A stretch of 64,000 bases of DNA from Saprospiraceae bacterium (GTDB lineage Bacteria > Bacteroidota > Bacteroidia > Chitinophagales > Saprospiraceae): the NCBI GenBank assembly GCA_016714895.1, contig JADKBV010000011.1:248001-312000 (forward strand), given 5' to 3'. Positions 25,177-33,226 of the stretch are shown here, in pieces; position 1 is the first letter of the stretch, and the number at the start of each line of letters is the position of its first letter. Both the position numbers and the translations under genes were made by a program. A model generated the notes under the pieces. That model made no database searches. It was not told the DNA's origin and worked only from the letters and a program-made list of their open reading frames with translations.

Positions 25177-28029
25177 ATGGCACCAGAAATATTACAATAT
25201 CAAAACGCAAATCAAAGCTTTGAAAGCGTTATTGATCATTTTATTGTCAGGCAGCGGGAGTTTGAGCGTGTCATAGACGATATCAGAAATACGGATAAGG
25301 ATTCTTCGTTTCAGCATTATGTATTTGTAGGTCGGCGTGGAAGTGGAAAATCTACATTGCTAAGGCGAATCCAGGCAGAGATTAATATAGATGAGCAATT
25401 AAGTGATCATTATGTCTGCATCAATATCGCCGAAGAAAAATCATTTATTTATAAACTATACGATCTTTGGGACTATGTCATCAGAGAATTAAATGCATTG
25501 GGCTACAAAATCCAGGATTTGGATTTTAGAATATTTAAAGACGATATGAAGGCCTATACCAAAGAACTTCATGCCCGGATCATACAAGCTCTCAAGGCAA
25601 ATAACAGAAGGCTTGTTTTGCTATTAGACAATATTGACAGGATTTTAGATACGCGATCAGGAGGTCTTGATACAGCACTTTTCAGAGAATTATTGATTAA
25701 TTTTAAAGAAATCAGAATCATAGGCGGAAGTACACACATGTCAGAACATTTTTGGAAATACGACATGCCATTTTATGAATTTTTTACAATAAAAAAATTA
25801 GAACCGCTCTCCCTTCAGGAAGTAAACAAACTACTTGTCCATTGGAGTCAGGTAAAAAACCTGCCTGAGATTGTAGAAATAATAAAAAATTATCCCGGCA
25901 AACTGCAAAGTATTCGTATGCTTACCGATGGTATGCCGCGGACAATGCTACTTTTTGTGGATATGATGATAGACCGACCAAAACAAAATGGTTATACATA
26001 TCTACAAGTATTGGTGGACAGAGCTACGCCCATCTATCAGGAACGATTAGGGATATTGTCCCCAGCGCAACAAAAGGTACTCTCAGAGCTGGCTTTTTTA
26101 TGGGATGCAGCCAGTGTAGAAGAACTCGTACCTCTCTGTAAAATGGAAGGTAAGGTGGTATCAGCCTTGCTCAAACAGCTCGTAGATATCAGATATGTAG
26201 AAAAAATTAAGACCCACAACAAAAACAATTTGTACAGAGTAGAAGAGCGATTTTTCAATCTTTGGTTTAATATGACGCAAGGAGGGCTCAATAGCCGCAT
26301 AAGAGCCAAAGCATTGACCGATTTTTTGGAAAAATGGTACGACAAGTCAGAGCTTAATGAACTGTGTGTAGAATTTTCCTATGCCATAAGCCAAGAGGAT
26401 GCAAAAAGGGACTACATCGAAGCCATGTCACATGCCTTATTGGGTAGTGACAAAATATCATCTGAATACAAACAAAAATTACACTCTCAGCTCTCAAGTA
26501 AAGGCCTCTTAAAAGAGCTTGATACGCAAAATGAATTTAGTGATGATTTAGAAAAAATCACAGGAGCGTTTGATAATAATGATTATGAAAAAGCAATAAC
26601 CTTGTTGGAAAATTCAAATATTGAAGATGATCTCAAATATTTTGGATTGGGATTAGCGTATAAAAGTCTCGATGATTTTTCTAATGCCGAAAAATACTAT
26701 CTCTTAGCCATAGAAAAAGGAGATGTCGATGCATTAAACAACCTTGCTCTATTGTATGCCAACCAAGGGAGAGAAGCCGATGCTGAAAAATACTACTTTT
26801 TAGCCATAGAAAAAGGAAGTGTAAGTGCATTATACAACCTTGCTCTATTGTATTATAACCAAGGGAGAGAAGCTGATGCCGAAAAAAATTACCTCTTAGC
26901 TATAGAAAAAGGAAGTGTCGAATCATTATACAACCTTGCTCTATTGTATCAAAACCAAGGGAAAGAAGCCAATGCCGAAAAATACTACCTCTTAGCCATA
27001 GAAAAAGGAGATGTCGATGCATTATTCAACCTTGCTCTATTGTATGATAACCAAGGGAGAGAAGCCGATGCCGAAAAAAATTACCTCTTAGCCATAGAAA
27101 AAGGAAGTGTCGATGCATTATACAACCTTGCTCTATTGTATGATAACCAAGGGGAAGAAACCGATGCCGAAAAATTCTACCTCTTTGCCATAGAAAACGG
27201 ACATGTCAGAGCATTAAACAACCTTGCTCTATTGTATGATAACCAAGGGAAAGAAGCCAATGCCGAAAAATACTTCCTCTTAGCCATAGAAAAAGGTGAT
27301 GTCGATGCATTAAATAACCTTGCTCTATTGTATGCCAATCAAGGGAAAGAAACCGATGCCCAAAAATACTACCTCTTAGCCATAGAAAAAGGAAGTGTCG
27401 ATTCATTATACAACCTTGCACTTTTCTATGCCAACCAAGGGAAAGAAGGCGATGCCGAAAAATACTACCTCTTAGCTATAGGAAACGGAGAAATTAAGGC
27501 ATTAAACAACCTTGCAATTTTGTATGCCAACCAAGGCAATGAAGGCGATGCCGAAAAATACTATCTCTTAGCCATAGAAAAAGGAGATGTCAATGCATTT
27601 AACAACCTTGTACTACTATTTTACTCGAGGAATAAAAAAGCAGAAATAATACAATTGATCCAAGCCCCATCTTCGGCCATGATAAATCAATGGATGGAAA
27701 TAAACATTGAAGCAGCATCTATTATCTTTTTGTATATAGGCGACATGATGAGATTTAAGTCTTTGTCTGACAAATTTATGAAAGGTGAAAAAACGATATC
27801 AAGATTGGTTTTAGAAATGTTTTTAGTGCATAAACAGTACAATTGGGTGTACAAATATTTTAATGCAAAAGCTGATATGATTGAAGCATACAAACCCATG
27901 TATTATGTTACCTTACATCTGCTTGAAGACAAAGAGCAGGAGATATTAAGAATGCCGCCTGAGATACAGGAAAATGTTGAGAATATCTTGACTAAAGTAA
28001 AAAGACTACAAGAATTTTATGAATCTTAA
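25177..28029 (+). CDS. STAND-like NTPase with TPR/Sel1-like repeat array
   Basis: 950 residues from ATG 25177, two bases after the previous stop; an earlier in-frame TTG at 25141 overlaps that gene and is rejected. Walker A GRRGSGKST (52-60), Walker B LVLLLDNID (146-154), then a winged-helix-like segment (about 285-385, LSPAQQKVLSELAFLWD... NLYRVEERFFNLWFNM). A linker leads to nine 32-residue repeats (residues 519-806) of the form ALxNLALLYxNQGxExxAEKYYLLAIEKGxVD. A ~140-residue C-terminal helical region closes the protein. The order P-loop, wHTH, helical repeats is that of STAND signalling NTPases, where repeats sense a ligand. It is paired with the smaller NTPase. A specific antiviral role has not been shown for it. 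Confidence 0.75.
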   Translation: MAPEILQYQNANQSFESVIDHFIVRQREFERVIDDIRNTDKDSSFQHYVFVGRRGSGKSTLLRRIQAEINIDEQLSDHYVCINIAEEKSFIYKLYDLWDYVIRELNALGYKIQDLDFRIFKDDMKAYTKELHARIIQALKANNRRLVLLLDNIDRILDTRSGGLDTALFRELLINFKEIRIIGGSTHMSEHFWKYDMPFYEFFTIKKLEPLSLQEVNKLLVHWSQVKNLPEIVEIIKNYPGKLQSIRMLTDGMPRTMLLFVDMMIDRPKQNGYTYLQVLVDRATPIYQERLGILSPAQQKVLSELAFLWDAASVEELVPLCKMEGKVVSALLKQLVDIRYVEKIKTHNKNNLYRVEERFFNLWFNMTQGGLNSRIRAKALTDFLEKWYDKSELNELCVEFSYAISQEDAKRDYIEAMSHALLGSDKISSEYKQKLHSQLSSKGLLKELDTQNEFSDDLEKITGAFDNNDYEKAITLLENSNIEDDLKYFGLGLAYKSLDDFSNAEKYYLLAIEKGDVDALNNLALLYANQGREADAEKYYFLAIEKGSVSALYNLALLYYNQGREADAEKNYLLAIEKGSVESLYNLALLYQNQGKEANAEKYYLLAIEKGDVDALFNLALLYDNQGREADAEKNYLLAIEKGSVDALYNLALLYDNQGEETDAEKFYLFAIENGHVRALNNLALLYDNQGKEANAEKYFLLAIEKGDVDALNNLALLYANQGKETDAQKYYLLAIEKGSVDSLYNLALFYANQGKEGDAEKYYLLAIGNGEIKALNNLAILYANQGNEGDAEKYYLLAIEKGDVNAFNNLVLLFYSRNKKAEIIQLIQAPSSAMINQWMEINIEAASIIFLYIGDMMRFKSLSDKFMKGEKTISRLVLEMFLVHKQYNWVYKYFNAKADMIEAYKPMYYVTLHLLEDKEQEILRMPPEIQENVENILTKVKRLQEFYES
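26731..27594 (+). repeat. Nine tandem 96-bp repeats (TPR/Sel1-like)
   Basis: The unit starts GCATTAAACAACCTTGCTCT and recurs every 96 bp, at 26731, 26827 and so on to the last full unit ending 27594. Units differ mainly at a few codons (NN, YN, FN before LALLY; G-D or G-S before V). The near-identity of DNA as well as protein indicates recent expansion or concerted change. Confidence 0.85.
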
Positions 28030-28171
28030 TATAGGCTTTTATAATAATAAAATCTATATATTACTTACCACAATAAGGTAATTTCTCGGAAAATGAGGTA
28101 ATAATATCATTATATTTAAGCTATTACTTAACTAATAGTTTTTTAAAGTTAATATATTGCTTTACATATTA

Positions 28172-28204
28172 TTTGCAAATGTAAATATTATGCTTTACAT
28201 TTGC
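28172..28204 (+). promoter_or_regulatory. Promoter with palindromic operator of the HTH/Fic module
   Basis: TTTG (28172-28175), N20, TACATTTG (28196-28203) is a near-perfect promoter. It is overlapped by an 11-bp perfect inverted repeat GCAAATGTAAA (28175-28185) / TTTACATTTGC (28194-28204). The palindrome covers both core elements, so a HTH dimer bound there would repress the promoter; the HTH product of the next gene is the obvious candidate (inference). Confidence 0.75.
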
Positions 28205-28234
28205 GACATAAATGTCAAGGTATAAATTTATATT

Positions 28235-28693
28235 GTGAAAGGTAAATCACTACAATTACAGCAGCTCAACCATAAAATGGCAGCTTTTGCAGCACTAAAG
28301 CAAGTGGCGATTCCTCCGACAGGATGGATAAAAGCTATTCGTACAAGTCTGGGTATGTCTCTGCAACAGTTGGGTAATAAGTTGTCCATTTCAAAACAAG
28401 GGGTTTTGGATATAGAGAAAAGAGAAAAAGAAGGCGCCATCACCATAAGGTCTCTGAGAGAAGTAGCAAAAGCATTGGACATGCAATTGGTATATGGTTT
28501 TGTTCCCAATGATGGTTCACTGGAAGCATTGATTGAAAAAAGGTCTGTTCAGTTGGCAAAAGAAATAGTTCTTCGTTCTTCAAATACCATGCATTTGGAA
28601 GATCAGGGCAATTCTGAAAAGAGGATCAAAAAAGCCATAAAAGAGCGGGCTGAAATACTAAAAAATGATTTGCCTAAAATTTTATGGGATTAG
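28235..28693 (+). CDS. Mobile mystery protein A (HTH regulator)
   Basis: 152 residues from a GTG start at 28235; an internal ATG at 28277 is possible. A helix-turn-helix of the XRE type covers about residues 31-75 (WIKAIRTSLGMSLQQLGNKLSISKQGVLDIEKREKEGAITIRSL). The N-terminal QLQQLNHKMAAFAALKQV and the size match the TIGR02612 family, found with a Fic partner on mobile elements. By analogy it is an antitoxin-like repressor of its own operon. It overlaps the Fic gene by 10 bp, so translation is coupled. Confidence 0.85.
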   Translation: MKGKSLQLQQLNHKMAAFAALKQVAIPPTGWIKAIRTSLGMSLQQLGNKLSISKQGVLDIEKREKEGAITIRSLREVAKALDMQLVYGFVPNDGSLEALIEKRSVQLAKEIVLRSSNTMHLEDQGNSEKRIKKAIKERAEILKNDLPKILWD

Positions 28694-29280
28694 GTTTTGA
28701 TTACATACATGGGCAAACACCTCTAGATCCGGATGAAATGGATGGGTTACTTATTCCAACTATTGCTACACAAGGAGAATTGGATGAGTTTGAGCAACAG
28801 AATATAGAAAAAGCCATTCAATGGTCAATGAGTCGTTCTTTTAAGGCGGATACCATTTTTTCAGAAGAATTTATAAAAAGACTGCATTCCAAAATGTTTG
28901 GAGATATATGGTCTTGGGCTGGTAACTTCAGGAAAACCAATAAAAACATGGATGTTGATTGGTGGAAAATACCACATGAGTTGAAAATACTTATTGATGA
29001 TGCCGTTTATTGGTACAAACATGATATTTATCCACCGGACGAAATGGCCATTAGATTCAAACATCGTTTGGTAAGTATTCATTGTTTTTCTAATGGGAAT
29101 GGAAGGCATAGCCGACTTATGGCAGATATAATCATTGAAAAAATATTCAAAAAACAAATTTTTACATGGGGCGGACAAAATCTTACAAAAAAAGGTGAAG
29201 CCCGAATAGTTTATTTACATGCTTTAAAAGCAGCCGATTTGGGAGCTTATAGTCCTTTGCTGGAATTTGCAGGAAATTAA
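28684..29280 (+). CDS. Mobile mystery protein B (Fic-domain)
   Basis: 198 residues of the TIGR02613 family. The Fic motif is seen at residues 133-144 as HCFSNGNGRHSR, the HPFxxGNGRxxR consensus with C and S variations. A WSWAGNFRKTNKNMD segment precedes the motif. Fic enzymes move AMP or another nucleotide part onto hydroxyl groups of target proteins; substrates of this group are unknown. The likely pairing with the HTH gene is that of a toxin-antitoxin-like module. The start overlaps the preceding gene by 10 bp. Confidence 0.85.
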   Translation: MGLGFDYIHGQTPLDPDEMDGLLIPTIATQGELDEFEQQNIEKAIQWSMSRSFKADTIFSEEFIKRLHSKMFGDIWSWAGNFRKTNKNMDVDWWKIPHELKILIDDAVYWYKHDIYPPDEMAIRFKHRLVSIHCFSNGNGRHSRLMADIIIEKIFKKQIFTWGGQNLTKKGEARIVYLHALKAADLGAYSPLLEFAGN

Positions 29281-29367
29281 ATCAGACCATGCAATTGCTA
29301 CAGTTTTGTTTCGGAAAGTGTTATGGACTATCATTTTTTTATATTTTTGTGATACATTATTTTTGAA

Positions 29368-29739
29368 ATGAGTTCAAAGCCCAAAACAATAGAAGAATAT
29401 ATCTCTCAGGCACCCGCACATGCACATGCACACCTGTTGTCAATATATCAAATCCTGAAGAAGATCGCACCGGATGCAACGGAAGCTATAAAATGGAATC
29501 AACCTGTTTTCGAACAAAAAAGGATTTTGTTTTCTTTCTCCGCATTCAAATCTCATATAAATTTTATGCCGACAGGACAAACACTTAACCAATTTTCGGA
29601 TGAAATAAAAGATTATAAAACAGGTAAAGATACCATACAATTTTCTTACGATAAGCCGCTTCCTGTTGATCTGATAAAAAAACTGGCTAAACACAGATTA
29701 CATGATGTTTTGGATAATGATGCCAAATGGATGTATTAA
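29368..29739 (+). CDS. DUF1801 / YdhG-like protein
   Basis: 123 residues matching the DUF1801 (YdhG) pattern: TIEEYISQAP start, HLLSIYQILKKIAPDATEAIKW, a hydrophobic FSFSAFKSHINFMPTG core and a closing IQFSYDKPLPVDLIKKLAKHRL. Family members are small single-domain proteins, some linked to iron handling, with the real role unclear. It is cytoplasmic with no signal peptide. It stands alone, on the same strand as the HTH-Fic pair 87 bp downstream of it. The ~190 bp after it hold nothing recognisable. Confidence 0.7.
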   Translation: MSSKPKTIEEYISQAPAHAHAHLLSIYQILKKIAPDATEAIKWNQPVFEQKRILFSFSAFKSHINFMPTGQTLNQFSDEIKDYKTGKDTIQFSYDKPLPVDLIKKLAKHRLHDVLDNDAKWMY

Positions 29740-29932
29740 ATCAGGTAGGCAAAATATTACAATTATTTGATTTTTTTTAAAGAAGGGTAAAGCGATCAAT
29801 GGTCCTTCATTAATAAATATCCTTCACAACTTTATGCCTGAATTAAGAATAGTGTTTTAAAATCAGAAAGTTTTAAAACTGGTGATCATCTTAAAAATTG
29901 GAAAAAATCAGAAAAGGGATTCAGACCTTTAT

Positions 29933-30988
29933 TTACTGATACTGTATATAAATCGGCTTGGGATATAACCGGAGAATTTCCTCAGGGGTCATCATTCTGA
30001 AAGGTTTGTTTTTTATATCATTTTTATAAAACAATTTAAAACCGGTAAACTGAACCGGATATCCGGACACAAACCGGTTGTAGGAATCTCTTTTTTTGGC
30101 CGGATGACCGAAGCCATCCATATTGATAATAACCTGTACTTCAGGTGTGGGTTTGATTTGATCCGAACGGGTGATCATCCCTTTCGTAAATCGGTGAATA
30201 ACCAGGATTTTAGGAGATAAATTGTGTTTTTTGACTAAATCAGAAAGATATTCTATGGCAAAGTTGATATCATTAGCGTCCATAGTTCCGATTTTTTTTC
30301 CGGGAGAACTGCCATCCTTCATGGACCATTCAGGATCCAATCCCAGGTGGACGTCTTCATCCAGTAAATATTTTTCCAGCGAGGGAACTTCTTTTTTTAC
30401 GGTGCTGTGTCCTACCTGAATGTCCAGAAAACAAATTCCTTTTATTTTTTTTGCCAGGTCTACGGCTTTGAGAATCTGTTTTTCCGGCATTCTCAGTCTG
30501 TAAGTATTGTTTTTCCCGGGATTACGCTGAGCTGTAATGGCGATATAATGTATTGCGGGAATAACCGGAGTCGTTTTGTCGGCTTTCGTCCATTTTATTA
30601 CTTCAAGGTCCAAATTTTTAATCAACTCCTCTTCCGGAAGGGATCCTAGAATGCCCATATGCTTCGAATAAAAATTGCCGTAGTAAGCCACCAACCTATG
30701 GAATGGAAGAAGGGCTCCCGGTTTTGGAACCGGTCCTTTGGTTGGCCAACGTTTGGTAATACTGTCGTGGCACAGGGCGGATACCTTCATTTGATAAGTA
30801 TTTGTATCAAAAGGATTTTTATCTATCCATGCTGTCGTGTCAACATTATTCAAAGTGTCTTTTTCGGTTGGTAATATAACGACTTCTGGTTCAACCGGTT
30901 TTTCTGCTGATGAGTTTTTGCAGCTGCTGAAAATATTGATTATCAATAAACAAATAAAGAAACATGTTAATTCCGGTGATTTTTTCAT
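29933..30988 (-). CDS. Secreted lipoprotein, unknown function
   Basis: 351 residues from the ATG at 30988; a longer upstream start would place a polar segment before the signal peptide. A type II signal peptide ends in IFSSC with the lipidated Cys at residue 23. The rest contains IPAIHYIAITAQRNPG, KIKGICFLDIQVGHST, HLGLDPEWSM and ILVIHRFTKGMI, spaced as in a TIM-barrel-like hydrolase with acidic residues after strands. I do not know the family or the substrate. It should sit on the outer or inner membrane. About 330 bp upstream (30989-31318) is gene-free with no clear signal. Confidence 0.65.
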   Translation of the reverse strand: MKKSPELTCFFICLLIINIFSSCKNSSAEKPVEPEVVILPTEKDTLNNVDTTAWIDKNPFDTNTYQMKVSALCHDSITKRWPTKGPVPKPGALLPFHRLVAYYGNFYSKHMGILGSLPEEELIKNLDLEVIKWTKADKTTPVIPAIHYIAITAQRNPGKNNTYRLRMPEKQILKAVDLAKKIKGICFLDIQVGHSTVKKEVPSLEKYLLDEDVHLGLDPEWSMKDGSSPGKKIGTMDANDINFAIEYLSDLVKKHNLSPKILVIHRFTKGMITRSDQIKPTPEVQVIINMDGFGHPAKKRDSYNRFVSGYPVQFTGFKLFYKNDIKNKPFRMMTPEEILRLYPKPIYIQYQ

Positions 30989-31318
30989 TTTATAAAATTG
31001 AATGATATAATGAACTTTTGTATTTTTTAACAAATTGATGGTTTAACAGTAGGGTGTTTTTATTTTGTTTTCAGAATCACATAATAAACGATCCGAAAAC
31101 ACATCTCATCATCGGAACTACATCTGATGAGACAATATTAAACAAAATAGTTGAGATATAAAAATCAAACAGGATTTATTTGAGTCAGTGCCGTCAATTA
31201 TTTAATAACTGGAGCATCACCAGATATAGAATATACATATAACAAGTGAATCACCAAGGGTATCATCCTGAAATGCAGAGCCAACAAATTTAACAGAACG
31301 CTGATTAATGTTTTAGAT

Positions 31319-32782
31319 CTAACCTTTTTCCGGAATATTTTTTAGGATTTCCAGGGTGAATTTCCAAAATTTTTCAACGGAAGAAATTTTTACCCTTTCA
31401 TCCGGTGAGTGGGCACCTTTGATCGTTGGTCCGTAAGAGATCATATCCATATCGGGGTAGTTGCGTCCTAAAATCCCGCATTCCAGGCCTGCGTGACAAG
31501 CGACAACATGGGCTTTTTGTCCAAACATTTTTTCATACCGGGTGGTAAGCACTTCCAGAATCGGTGAGTTGACATTTGGATTCCATCCCGGATAATCCCC
31601 TGAAAAAACCACTTCAAATCCACCGGATTCAAAAGTTGCTTTCAGACTTTGTGCTACATCTTTTTTGGATGATTCAACGGACGATCGGGTAAGACAAAGG
31701 ATTTTTGCCGTACCATTTTTTATTTCTACTTTGGCAACGTTGTTGGATGCTTCCACCAAATCTTTGATATCCGGACTCATCCTGAATACACCGTTAAAAG
31801 CGGCATATAAGGCATTGATGGTTGATATTTGTTGGTCAACAGACATAACAAATGACGGACACGATGTTTCTTCCCAATCGATCGAAAGATTTTTTTCAAG
31901 AGAAACATATTCTTTGAGGATATCATTTTTTTGCTGTTGCAGGATTTGAGACACCTCTTCTTTTTTTCCGGAAGGAAAGGTTATGATAGCCATACTTTCT
32001 CTGGGAATGGCATTTCTGAGGCTGCCACCTTCAAACTCAGAAAGTCTCACATCTGATTTTTCCAAACCATAAAGTAGACGTGTCAGCATTTTATTGGCAT
32101 TGCCCCGCCCCAGGTGGATATCAATACCGGAGTGACCGCCCTGAAGACCTTTGACAGATATTTTTAAAACTACAAGATTTTGACTTTCAATGGATTCCGG
32201 GGTATAATTTTTTGTAGCTGTGACATCGAGTCCTCCGGCACATCCTATGTCTATTTCGTCATCTTCTTCTGTATCGAGATTGAGCAGGATTTCTCCGGTC
32301 AGCCAGCCCGCCTGCAATCCCATAGCGCCGGTCATACCGGTTTCTTCGTCAATGGTAAATAATGCCTCCAGGGCAGGGTGGGGGATGTCTTTTGAAGCCA
32401 GGATTGCCATAATGGTTGCCACACCTATTCCATTGTCTGCGCCTAGGGTAGTTCCTTCGGCTTTTACCCAGTCGCCGTCTACGTACATTTGAATACCCTG
32501 TGTATCAAAATCAAAAAGGGTGTCATTGTTTTTTTGATGCACCATATCGAGGTGTGACTGTAAAACCACCGTTTTTTTGTTTTCCATTCCCGAAGTTGCC
32601 GGTTTTAAGATGATGACATTGCCAACCGGGTCTTTTTTGGTTTCCAATCCAAGGGAAGTACCAAAATCCATCATAAAACGGATGACTTTTTCCTCTTTTT
32701 TGGAAGCACGGGGTACGGCATTGAGGTCAGCAAAACAATTCCAAAGTGTGTTAGGGTTCAGATTTCTGACGGATGAAGACAT
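31319..32782 (-). CDS. pepD: Aminoacyl-histidine dipeptidase (PepD, M20C)
   Basis: 487 residues, typical for PepD. The zinc-site residues are visible: H77 and D79 (SHLDMVHQ), D116 (GADNGIG), the catalytic pair E146-E147 (DEETG), and the C-terminal His of KGAHSPDE. The enzyme hydrolyses dipeptides such as Xaa-His in the cytoplasm. It is encoded alone; the upstream region has a weak TACCTTCG box on its strand. It diverges from the PpiD-like gene. Confidence 0.93.
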   Translation of the reverse strand: MSSSVRNLNPNTLWNCFADLNAVPRASKKEEKVIRFMMDFGTSLGLETKKDPVGNVIILKPATSGMENKKTVVLQSHLDMVHQKNNDTLFDFDTQGIQMYVDGDWVKAEGTTLGADNGIGVATIMAILASKDIPHPALEALFTIDEETGMTGAMGLQAGWLTGEILLNLDTEEDDEIDIGCAGGLDVTATKNYTPESIESQNLVVLKISVKGLQGGHSGIDIHLGRGNANKMLTRLLYGLEKSDVRLSEFEGGSLRNAIPRESMAIITFPSGKKEEVSQILQQQKNDILKEYVSLEKNLSIDWEETSCPSFVMSVDQQISTINALYAAFNGVFRMSPDIKDLVEASNNVAKVEIKNGTAKILCLTRSSVESSKKDVAQSLKATFESGGFEVVFSGDYPGWNPNVNSPILEVLTTRYEKMFGQKAHVVACHAGLECGILGRNYPDMDMISYGPTIKGAHSPDERVKISSVEKFWKFTLEILKNIPEKG

Positions 32783-33226
32783 GGTTTTATATTTTTTGCG
32801 AAGGTAGGAAAAAGTATGGATGTATAAAAATGAATATATAGAATTGAAGATGCGGTGTGTATCTGATGTAAGGATTTTAAAGGTTCAGCGTTTATGTATT
32901 ACAGGAAGGAAATAATGTGGTCTGCATTCGTGGCCAACATCCGACAAGCTCAGATTTTTTATCGGAATCAATTCTTTACCTGGTCAGCCCGTCACCAAAT
33001 AGTCACATCGGAGTGAACCACAAACGCAACAAATTTTACATCAATTATGCTCATTATTGAATCAAAAACAGATAAAAAGATAACAAATTATACCAAAATC
33101 GGGCTTTGTTTAATATTTTATCCGTAAATTCGGGACCTAAATTTGCAAATACGCTTTTTTCCCTTACTTTTGTGGCGTTTTTTTAGAAATGAAACAATAA
33201 CCCTTTGATTATTAAATTAAAATAAT
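32783..33226 (+). other. Gene-free divergent region between pepD and ppiD-like gene
   Basis: The 444 bp hold the ppiD-type promoter near the right end and an otherwise featureless AT-rich stretch. I see no ORF, hairpin or repeat worth naming. Confidence 0.4.
33142..33172 (+). promoter_or_regulatory. Promoter of the PpiD-like gene
   Basis: TTTG (33142-33145), 19 bp, TACTTTTG (33165-33172): a clear Bacteroidota vegetative promoter. The start codon follows 55 bp later. Confidence 0.75.

Noticed and set aside
26731..27594. Possible CRISPR-like array (96-bp period)
   Set aside because: The repeats are in frame, contiguous and without unique spacers; they encode a TPR/Sel1-like array.
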